In this document: in pieces, positions 37,801-49,800 of the stretch
How the letters are laid out: the number at the start of each line of letters is the position of its first letter
How positions within the stretch are numbered: position 1 is the first letter of the stretch
Source of the DNA: Liolophura sinensis
Taxonomy: Eukaryota > Mollusca > Polyplacophora > Chitonida > Chitonidae
DNA: 64,000 nucleotides
Reading direction: 5' to 3'
NCBI RefSeq assembly: GCF_032854445.1
Contig: NC_088297.1
Location: 8,419,375-8,483,374 of the forward strand
Position numbers and translations under genes: made by a program
The notes under the pieces: model-generated
The model's input: the letters and a program-made list of their open reading frames with translations, nothing else
Told to the model about the DNA's origin: nothing
Database searches by the model: none

Positions 37801-40800
37801 GCCAATAATGTACTGTCTACCCTGTTATTACCACCAGTAATGTACTGTCTACCCTGTTATTACCACCAATAAGGTACTGTCTACCCTGTTATTACCACCA
37901 GTAATGTACTGTCTACCCTGTTATTACCACCAATAATGTACTGTCTACCCTGTTATTACCACCAGTAATGTACTGTCTACCCTGTTACTACCACCAATAA
38001 TGTACTGTCTACCCTGTTATTACCACCAATAATGTACTGTCTACCCTGTTATTACCACCAGTAATGTACTGTCTACCCTGTTACTACCGACAATAATGTA
38101 CTGTCTACCCTGTTATTACCACCAGTAATGCACTGTCTACCCTGCTACTACCGCCATTATCTACCATTATCTACCATTATCTACCATTATCGTACTGAAA
38201 TCAAATATTTGATCGAGATGTCAGCCACTGTGGTTAACAAAAAAAGGCCTTAGTCGTGCCACGGAAGCCTGCTACATGACCGCTTTAAGAGCTGACAGTG
38301 AAAAAGTCTAAGTGAGCTGTGATACAAGGCAGGATAATAATTTGTGCAACCATTTTTTTTGATGCGGGGGGACGGGGGGCGCTGGTAGGAAATACCTGAA
38401 TATCGCGTTAAGGAACTATGGAGAAAAGCTGAACTGTGACGGTCCAGACCACTTGATCAGCTCAGATAGGAAGATCAAAAATAGAACAAAAAGAAAGAGA
38501 CCAGTTTACCTTTCAGACCAATCAATTTTTCTGGGGAAGAGGTCTGGAAAAACAGAGTTCTCCCACAGGGATGTGTGCCAATTCCAGACGGGTTCAAAGA
38601 AGTCCTGTTCATCTGGGACGTTCCAGGTGTCGTTCAGTCTGTAGCCGCGGTAATTTCCAGGTCTGCGAGGAGTTGCTATCAAAAAAACAAAGATTATGAG
38701 AAACCAGACAGCTCACCCGTGATGCCTTCAGTTTATATAACAGCTTGTTTCATGAAGATATGGTGAAAACTGATAACAAAACATAGAACCTGAGAAGTGA
38801 ATGTGAACACAGCAAGTCCAAAATATGGTAGTGTTTGCCAAAACAGAAAAGGTTACTTCTTAATGATGTGCAAAAAATGTAAATATCTCTGGTTATTCAA
38901 AATGAGTAAATCTCCAAATCCTGTTCATCATTCCCAGTAAGTTTCATAAATTTGATGTGAAAACCGTTGGAATATCTGACCCAAGCGTAAAATCTTTCCG
39001 TGGCCAACAAAACTGAACAGTACTGGCTACGATAAAATGGCATAGTCAAAAACCTGATAATTTGATTAAAAATACAAATATTCCCCAGTATTTAAAATCC
39101 TTTACTTCATGAAGTCTTCAAAGCAAGTCCATCGTCCCCACCAAATTTCAGCAAGATGGTGTAAAACCTGTGGCAACAGCTGACCCAAACAAAAACACCC
39201 TTCCCTGGCCTACTATAGTACTGGCTGGAATAAAATTGCTAGGTCCTAAACCTGATAAACTGAATAAAAATGTATACATCCCTAATTTATAATCAAAATG
39301 CGAAAATGTCCAAATCATGTTCAGCATTCCTACCAAGTTTCAAAGGGTGATGTGAAAACTGTGAGACTAGCAGACCCAAACATAAAACCTTACTCAACTG
39401 ACCCAAACAAAAAAGCTTACTCAACTGACCCAAACAAAAAAAGCTTACTCAACTGACCCAAACAAAAAAGCTTACTCAACTGACCCAAACAAAAAAAGCT
39501 TACTCAACTGACCCAAACAAAAAAGCTTACTCAAATGACCCAAAGAAAAAAGCTTACAAAGACACTGACACCGACATCAACACCGACACCGACGCCACCT
39601 TCCCTCCACACTCACAATACCTTGCCTTACTTCGTAATGGCAAGCTAAAAATGATTGGATGGTTTGTGTGGGATTGAACATATATTCAGATCCACTGGTA
39701 AGTTACACGAAATACACAGGTATGCATAACTCTGAAAAATGAGAGATTCATTTTGACTCAATATTTCAGCATTTTATTTTGCATACAGCATGTTGTGCTG
39801 CCTCACTGGAATATCATGCTGACAGTGGTGTACAAACAAATACACACACCACCCTCATCAAAACAGACTTAGTGTGATGCCGTTCGTGTACACAAATGTA
39901 CACGTTCATCAAATAACACACACATCTGTACACAAACGTAACTTAGATTTGATAGCAAGGCTACCAAAGAGCTTGCCGTAGTGCTTAATTCATGAATCTG
40001 GTAGCTCCTACATATAATTTACGATAATTTATTTGCACACAGAGCATGGGTCAATGCGCTCAACTCAATACAGGCAGTACTTTCTGAGATACCACCTTTA
40101 CTATTTACTTTAACATTGATTCTAATACATCAAGTCATGAGTTTTGTATTAATTTATTTATTTATTTGATTGGTGTTTTACGCCATATTTATGGATATTC
40201 CTCTTATATGATGGCAGCCAGCATTATGGTGGAAGGATACCAGGCAGAGCCCGGTGGAAAACCCGCTACCATCCGCAGGTTGCTGACAGACCTTCCCAGG
40301 TAGGGCCAGAGAAAAAGCCAGCATGAGCTGGACTTGAACTCACAGCGACCACAATGGTGAGAGGCTCCTGGGTCATTACGCTGTGCTATCATGAATTTTG
40401 TTAATTTACAGTAATTAATATGCACACAGCACGTCAAGAATGAAACACTGTTCTCCACTTACTGTGCTCTAATTCTGCTTAAAAAAAATGGAGCTTAACT
40501 CATGCAGTGCTTTTTAAGATACCACCCACAACATAGAAATAGCTATTTCAAACGTTGCTTTCCTCTTTACATGCCCTTTGCAGATTTTCTAAGAAAAAAA
40601 AAAAACAACCACAAACTTTTCTTCGCAGGCTGTCTCACACTTTTGTCGAGTTGGCTTTCGTCACCAGACTGGTCGCTAAGGACAGCTTCATCATCAGATC
40701 CTTTTGACTTCTGAAATCAAAAGTTCACAGGTATGACGTGGCAGACTTAAAAGCTGAAAAATGGAAAAGAATTTAATACAGTACAGCACAGTATGAAGAA

Positions 40801-43800
40801 TACGGCGCTATTAGAGACCTTGTGAAGCAGAATCACATCTACCAAGGATAACCCTATGCCTCAGTGGGTCTGTAGAGTGTTTCATACCACTCTAGGAGAG
40901 TTGACACTGATCCCACAGTCAACACTGGAAAACAACGTTGAGGAAATATGTAACTTTTACACCAAGAAAAAAATAGAAAATTTACAAGAAAGTTTTGCAA
41001 AAAATTAGGAGCATTTTATAGAATAGAAAGCAGACAAATGCCTAAACACTACATGTATACTGTATAATGGCCCCCACCACCCTTCACACCACTGATATCA
41101 CCGTTTTCACAGCATGACAAAAATTGTGACCAGAGAATCAACAACATGAATAAAGAATGTCATGGTCGTTGGGTAACAGAGAATGGAGAATACACAGACA
41201 AGAATGTAAATGATAGGGTGTGATAGACAATTGGGAACAGACAATAACATGAGGTGATAGACAAGATGAGAATATTGAATGTAATGGATATGGGATGAAG
41301 ACAATGGAGAATAAATCTCAGAGAATTGAATTTACATGAGGTGATAGATAATGAAGAATAAGCAACAAAGAATACAATGGATGTAGGGGGATATATGCAA
41401 TGGAAAATAAAATGCAAACAATATTTTAATTGACTTGGTGTGATGGCTAGACAACAGAGAATACATATATATCTAGACAAGAATATAATTGGCAAAATCT
41501 AATAGACAAAGGGGAATAATTTATTTATTTATTTGATTGGCGTTTTACTTTTACCACAGCGGTCAGCGTTATCGTGGGAGGAAACCGTGCTGAGTCTGAG
41601 GGGAACCCACAACCATCTGCAGGTTGCTGGAAGACCTTCCCACGCACGACAAGAGAGGAAGCCAGTATGAGCTGGACTTGAACTCACAGTCTACTACCGG
41701 TATTTGTACTCTCACTGATTCAAGGCCAGAGTTATTGTGGAAGCCTGCCCAAATGCATAAATACGTGATCAGCCAAACGCTGTTCCTGACAGCTTCCTAC
41801 ACACACCTTGTCTACATGTATCTAAACTACTGGTGCGCTAGCACAACGTAATGACCCAGGAGCCTCTCACCAATGTGGTCACTGAGAGTTCAATTCCACT
41901 TCATGCTGGCTTCCCTCTCCGGCCATAAGTGCAAAAGTCTGCCAGCAACCTATGGATGGTCGTTGGTCTCTGCAGAGCTCTGCCAGGTTTCCTCTTACCA
42001 TAATGCTGGCTTCCGTCGTATAAGTGAAATATTTCTGAGTACGGTGTAAAACAGTATTCAAATAAATAAATAAATAAATAAATAAATAAACTACTGGAGG
42101 CAAATGTCTCATACTAAATGTCACACATCATGTCACGAACAACATAATTTATCAACACTTACTTTTTTGGTGTCATCATCTGGTAAAGAGTCGTCTTGTA
42201 CATCTTTCAGATGTTTTATGGCTCTGAAACAGAATGGGATTCACATGTACATATTATTACACTGGTTTTTCTTGCAAACACTTTTTAACTGGTATGATGG
42301 GGACAGACTCATGAACACAGAGATACGTCTACCTCACACATTCTGATTAAAGGTTCTGGCCAAAACATCAAAACAGTATTGAAAACGTGAAAACGTGTAT
42401 ATGAGCTCGTGAAAAACTTTCTCCAAATGTTCACCTGTAGACCTCAGTATGTAATATGTAAGAAAGCATGTTTACAATTCTTCAACCATTTTGCATGTTT
42501 GTAAGGTGTTTATTCAAGCACACTGTTAAGACATTATATATGTTTAAGACATTAGCATAGACTAAAAAATTATAGCTTTTGTCAAGTCCTGAAGTGGACT
42601 GAACCCAACCAATGTAGTTACGCCCCCAAGATAAAATTTAAGATGTGCATAAATAGGACTGAAAGTGACTCTTTTATATGCAGAAGGGGGCCTCCGTGGC
42701 TCAGTTGGTTAGCGCGCTAGCGCAGCGAAACAGCCCAGTAGTCTCTCACCAATGCGGTCGCTGTGAGTTCAAGTCCAGCTCATGCTGGTTTCCTCTCCGT
42801 ACATGGGAAAGTCTTCCAGCAACCTGCAGATGGTCGTGGGTTTCTCCTGGGCTCTGTCCGGTTTCCACCCATCATAATGCTGGCCACCGTCGTATAAGTG
42901 AAATAATCTTGAGTACAGCGTAAAACACCAATCAAATAAATAAATAAATAAATTAAAATATATGCAGATAGGTTGAGGAATTAGGGTGTCTCCATTGAAT
43001 TTCACATTATGCCATGTAAAGGGTCCTCCAAGCATTGCCAATGGCTTACTTCAGTGGAGTGATACATGGACATGTTGTAGGATTTCCGTAATTCACCGTC
43101 TGAAGCAAGAATCAACAACAAAAACAACAAGAATGAGTAACACTGCTTCTGTGTGTGATGACTTCTAAACGTACACGTACTGTACTACGTCTATGTCGCA
43201 AAGCATGCTTCAAGCCTGTATGTATTTGAATTTGAATTTTTGTATTTCACCTAAAATTTGGTAAGTAAAAATGCACTTTCAAAACCACATGAAAGCCTTA
43301 AAATGATGGCTCATGATGCTACCACTTCAGTTCTTCCGATAAGAAATCAATCAAACCTTACAAAAGAAAACGCAGAGAGACTCTATAAGGTGGTTGACTC
43401 AATCAGAATCAAACAAAATGTGGGACTTGAAAAATGCTAAAGATAAAGGTAAAATACCATAGCTAACCTTTTAGCGGCATTTCTCTGTTTCCTGAATGGG
43501 GATGTCAGGTCTCCATTCTTGTCCACCATGGAAGCCTCTGACACCTGTTGGGCCACCTTTTTCTCCTTGTTCCGATGGTCTCTCATGTGAACTTTCTTCC
43601 ACTTTGCCTTCAGAGTTTGGTTACAGATCTCACAAGTGTACGTTTCATGCTGATAAATCAATAAACAAAAGTAAACATTTGTGTGTAAGGGTTTTGCTAA
43701 GGCCAATGACAGTATGCCATAGAAAGTTGTTTATTCTTGCTACAATTTAACACAATATCACCCTTAAATGACCCCAAATTTATGAGTTATGTAAATGCCA

Positions 43801-46800
43801 TAAAATATTAGTTTTGGTGCTGACACACACGTTTTTCCATCAGGATATCATAATACCATCCAAACCAGCCTTCAAGCAGTTCTCTAGAGTCATTAGAATA
43901 ATACGGTACATTCAGCAAGTAAATCATGAACAAAATTTTAGTTCATTTAATATTTCATCACTTATTATTTATTTTATTTCTTTATTTTATTGGTGTTTTA
44001 CGCTGCACTCAAGAATATTTCACTTATAAGATGGCGGCCAGCATTATGGAGGAAGAAAACTGAGCAGAGCTCGGTGGAAACCCATGACAATCCGCAGGTT
44101 GCCGGCAGGCCTTCCCACGTACGGCCAGATAGGAAGCCAGCATGAGCTGGACTTGATCTGACAGCAAACGCACTGGTGAGAGGCTACAGGATCATTATGA
44201 AGTGCTAGCGCCCTAACCTACTGTGCCACGGGGGCCCTCAATATTTCGTTACTCTTTATGTCATACTCGATTTTTTACCAGGGTATTTTCCAGGGTGGAG
44301 GTCTGACTGGAAAACAATGCTCATACTTACATGGTATATGTGACAAACAGACTTGTACACAGCCTTTCACTCCCAGAACAAACTCAAGGTACATGGCACA
44401 TTCATGTAAGACAAATGATGCGCAAGGAACTTTGTGTAAGGCCACGTGAAACCATTATACAACCAATTATTGCCACCAAAGTAATCACAAGACTGGAATT
44501 TTAGCCTGGGCCTTAAATCACATAAAAGCCTGAAGTTTCTATAAAAGCAGTCTTTACCACTCAGCCAGCCAGGGCTTTAGCATAATCTAGCAAAAGACAG
44601 TTGTACACTGTGTCAGTCACTCACCTCTCTGCCACACCACTCTATATGGTCCATGTGAGCGTGGAGGAACCTCTGTGTGTCGTCACTCACCTCTCTGCCA
44701 CACCACTCTATATGGTCCATGTAAGTGTGGAGGAACCTCTGTGTGTTGTCACTCACCTCTCTGCCACACCACTCTATATGGTCAATGTGAGCGTGGAAGA
44801 ACCTCTGTGTGTTGTCACTCACCTCTCTGCCACACCACTCTATATGGTCCATGTAAGCGTGGAGGAGCCTCTGTGTGTTGTCACTCACCTCTCTGCCACA
44901 CCACTCTATATGGTCAATGTAAGTGTGGAGGAACCTCTGTGTGTTGTCACTCACCTCTCTGCCACACCACACTATATGGTCCATGTAAGCGTGGAGGAAC
45001 CTCTGTGTGTTGTCACTCACCTCTCTGCCACACCACTCTATATGGTCCATGTAAGCCTGGAGGAACCTCTGTGTGTTGTCACTCACCTCTCTGCCACACC
45101 ACTCTATATGTTCAATGTAAGCGTGGAGGAACCTCTATATGTTGTCACTCACCTCTCTGCCACACCACTCTATATGGTCCATGTAAGCGTGGAGGAGCCT
45201 CTGTGTGTTGTCACTCACCTCTCTGCCACACCACTCTATATGTTCAATGTAAGCGTGGAGGAACCTCTGTATGTTGTCACTCACCTCTCTGCCACACCAC
45301 TCTATATGGTCCATGTAAGCGTGGAGGAGCCTCTGTGTGTTGTCACTCACCTCTCTGCCACACCACTCTATATGGTCCATGTAAGCGTGGAGGGACCTCT
45401 GTGTGTTGTCACTCACCTCTCTGCCACACCACTCTATATGGTCAATGTGAGTGTGGAGGGACCTCTGTGTGTTGTCACTCACCTCTCTGCCACACCACTC
45501 TATATGGTCCATGTGAGCGTGGAGGAACCCCTGTGTGTTGTCACTCACCTCTCTGCCACATCACTCTATATGGTCCATGTAAGCGTGGAGGAGCCTCTGT
45601 GTGTTGTCACTCACCTCTCTGCCACACCACTCTATATGGTCAATGTAAGTGTGGAGGAACCTCTGTGTGTTGTCACTCACCTCTCTGCCACACCACTCTA
45701 TATGGTCCATGTAAGTGTGGAGGAGCCTCTGTGTGTTGTCACTCACCTCTCTGCCACACCACTCTATATGGTCCATGTAAGTGTGGAGGGACCTCTGTGT
45801 GTTGTCACTCACCTCTCTGCCACACCACTCTATATGGTCAATGTAAGTGTGGAGGGACCTCTGTGTGTTGTCACTCACCTCTCTGCCACACCACTCTATA
45901 TGGTCCATGTAAGTGTGGAGGAACCTCTGTGTGTTGTCACTCACCTCTCTGCCACACCACTTTATATGTACCATGTAACCGTGGAGGAGCCTCTGTGTGT
46001 TGTCACTCACCTCTCTGCCACACCACTCTATATGGTCCATGTAACTGTGGAGGAACCTCTGTGTGTTGTCACTCACCTCTCTGCCACACCACTCTATATG
46101 GTCAATGTAAGTGTGGAGGAACCTCTGTGTGTTGTCACTCACCTCTCTGCCACACCACTCTATATCGTCAATGTAAGCGTGGAGGGACCTCTGTGTGTTG
46201 TCACTCACCTCTCTGCCACACCACTCTATATGGTCAATGTAAGTGTGGAGGAACCTCTGTGTGTTGTCACTCACCTCTCTGCCACGCCACTCTATATGGT
46301 CCATGTGAGCGTGGAAGAACCTCTGTGTGTTGTCACTCACCTCTCTGCCACACCACTCTATATGGTCCATGTAAGTGTGGAGGAACCTCTGTGTGTTGTC
46401 ACTCACCTCTCTGCCACACCACTCTATATGGTCCATGTAAGTGTGGAGGAGCCTCTGTGTGTTGTCACTCACCTCTCTGCCACACCACTCTATATGGTCC
46501 ATGTAAGCGTGGAGGAACCTCTGTGTGTTGTCACTCACCTCTCTGCCACACCACTCTATATGGTCCATGTAAGTGTGGAAGAACCTCTGTGTGTTGTCAC
46601 TCACCTCTCTGCCACACCACTCTATATGGTCCATGTAAGCGTGGAGGAACCTCTGTGTGTTGTCACTCACCTCTCTGCCACACCACTCTATATGGTCCAT
46701 GTAAGCGTGGAGGAACCTTTGTGTGTTGTCACTCACCTCTCTGCCACACCACTCTATATGGTCCATGTCAGCGTGGAGGAGCCTCTGTGTGTTGTCACTC

Positions 46801-49800
46801 ACCTCTCTGCCACACCACTCTATATGGTCCATGTAAGTGTGGAGGAGCCTCTGTGTGTTGTCACTCACCTCTCTGCCACACCACTCTATATGGTCCGTGT
46901 AAGCGTGGAGGAACCTCTGTGTGTTGTCACTCACCTCTCTGCCACACCACTCTATATCGTCAATGTAAGCGTGGAGGGACCTCTGTGTGTTGTCACTCAC
47001 CTCTCTGCCACACCACTCTATATGGTCAATATAAGTGTGGAGGAACCTCTGTGTGTTGTCACTCACCTCTCTGCCACACCACTCTATATGGTCCATGTGA
47101 GCGTGGAAGAACCTCTGTGTGTTGTCACTCACCTCTCTGCCACGCCACATATATGGTCCATGTAAGTGTGGAGGAACCTCTGTGTGTTGTCACTCACCTC
47201 TCTGCCACACCACTCTATATGGTCCATGTAAGTGTGGAGGAGCCTCTGTGTGTTGTCACTCACCTCTCTGCCACACCACTCTATATGGTCCATGTAAGCG
47301 TGGAGGAACCTCTGTGTGTTGTCACTCACCTCTCTGCCACACCACTCTATATGGTCCATGTAAGTGTGGAAGAACCTCTGTGTGTTGTCACTCACCTCTC
47401 TGCCACACCACTCTATATGGTCCATGTAAGCGTGGAGGAACCTCTGTGTGTTGTCACTCACCTCTCTGCCACACCACTCTATATGGTCCATTTAAGCGTG
47501 GAGGGACCTCTGTGTGTTGTCACTCACCTCTCTGCCACACCACTCTATATGGTCAATGTGAGCGTGGAGGAACCTCTGTGTGTTGTCACTCACCTCTCTG
47601 CCACACCACTCTATATGGTCAATGTAAGTGTGGAGGAACCTCTGTGTGTTGTCACTCACCTCTCTGCCACACCACTCTATATGGTCCATGTAAGTGTGGA
47701 GGAGCCTCTGTGTGTTGTCACTCACCTCTCTGCCACACCACTCTATATGGTCCATGTAAGTGTGGAGGGACCTCTGTGTGTTGTCACTCACCTCTCTGCC
47801 ACACCACTCTATATGGTCAATGTAAGTGTGGAGGGACCTCTGTGTGTTATCACTCACCTCTCTGCCACACCACTCTATATGGTCCATGTAAGTGTGGAGG
47901 AACCTGTGTGTGTTGTCACTCACCTCTCTGCCACACCACTCTATATCGTCAATGTAAGCGTGGAGGGACCTCTGTGTGTTGTCACTCACCTCTCTGCCAC
48001 ACCACTCTATATGGTCAATGTAAGTGTGGAGGAACCTCTGTGTGTTGTCACTCACCTCTCTGCCACACCACTCTATATGGTCCATGTGAGCGTGGAGGAA
48101 CCTCTGTGTGTTGTCACTCACCTCTCTGCCACACCACTCTATATGGTCCATGTAAGTGTGGAGGAACCTCTGTGTGTTGTCACTCACCTCTCTGCCACAC
48201 CACTCTATATGGTCCATGTGAGCGTGGAGGAACCTCTGTGTGTTGTCACTCACCTCTCTGCCACACCACTCTATATGGTCCATGTGAGCGTGGAGGGACC
48301 TCTGTGTGTTGTCACTCACCTCTCTGCCACACCACTCTATATGGTCCATGTGAACATGGACGAACCTCTGTGTGTTGTCACTCACCTCTCTGCCACACCA
48401 CTCTATATGGTCAATGTAAGTGTGGAGGAACCTCTGTGTGTTGTCACTCACCTCTCTGCCACACCACTCTATATGGTCCATGTAAGCGTGGAGGAACCTC
48501 TGTGTGTTGTCACTCACCTCTCTGCCACACCACTCTATATGTACCATGTAACCGTGGAGGAGCCTCTGTGTGTTCTCACTCACCTCTCTGCCACACCACT
48601 CTATATGGTCAATGTAAGTGTGGAGGAACCTCTGTGTGTTGTCACTCACCTCTCTGCCACACCACTCTATATGGTCCATGTGAGCGTGGAGGAACCTCTG
48701 TGTGTTGTCACTCACCTCTCTGCCACATCACTCTATATGGTCCATGTAAGTGTGGAGGAGCCTCTGTGTGTTGTCACTCACCTCTCTGCCACACCACTCT
48801 ATATGGTCCATGTAAGTGTGGAGGGACCTCTGTGTGTTGTCACTCACCTCTCTGCCACACCACTCTATATGGTCCATGTAAGTGTGGAGGAACCTCTGTG
48901 TGTTGTCACTCACCTCTCTGCCACACCACTCTATATGGTCCATGTAAGCGTGGAGGAACCTCTGTGTGTTGTCACTCACCTCTCTGCCACACCACTCTAT
49001 ATGGTCCATGTAACCGTGGAGGAACCTCTGTGTGTTGTCACTCACCTCTCTGCCACACCACTCTATATGTACCATGTAACCGTGGAGGAACCTCTGTGTG
49101 TTGTCACTCACCTCTCTGCCACACCACTTTATATGGTCCATGTGAGCGTGGAGGAACCTCTGTGTGTTGTCACTCACCTCTCTGCCACACCACTCTATAT
49201 GGTCCATGTAAGCGTGGAGGAACCTCTGTGTGTTGTCACTCACCTCTCTGCCACACCACTTTATATGGTCAATGTAAGTGTGGAGGAGCCTGTGTGTGTT
49301 GTCACTCACCTCTCTGCCACACCACTCTATATGGTCCATGTAAGCGTGGAGGAACCTCTGTGTGTTGTCACTCACCTCTCTGCCACACCACTCTATATGG
49401 TCCGTGTAAGCGTGGAAGAACCTCTGTGTGTTGTCACTCACCTCTCTGCCACACCACTCTATATGGTCAATGTAAGTGTGGAGGAACCTCTGTGTTGTCG
49501 CTCACCTCTCTGCCACACCACTCTATATGGTCCGTGTAAGCATGGAGGAACCTCTGTGTGTTGTCACTCACCTCTCTGCCACACCACTCTATATGGTCCA
49601 TGTAAGCGTGGAGGAACCTCTGTGTGTTGTCACTCACCTCTCTGCCACACCACTCTATATGGTCCATGTGAGCGTGGAGGAACCTCTGTGTGTTGTCACT
49701 CACCTCTCTGCCACACCACTCTATATGGTCCATGTAAGCGTGGAGGAATCTCTGTGTGTTGTCACAGTTTGGACATTTCAGTTTCTTCATGGCTTTCAGT

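Noticed and set aside
42689-42730. tRNA gene suggested by A-box and B-box-like sequence
   Set aside because: It is the head of a SINE: no cloverleaf with paired acceptor stem is evident, and it is followed by the SINE body and AAAT tail. The same holds for 56171, 4588 and 15272.
43046-43095. Possible 50-bp GTF3C2 exon with AG and GT borders on the minus strand
   Set aside because: Including it breaks the frame after exon 43468-43649. Direct splicing of 43468 to 42223 is phase-perfect (NAAKRAIKHLKDV), so the short segment is probably intron.
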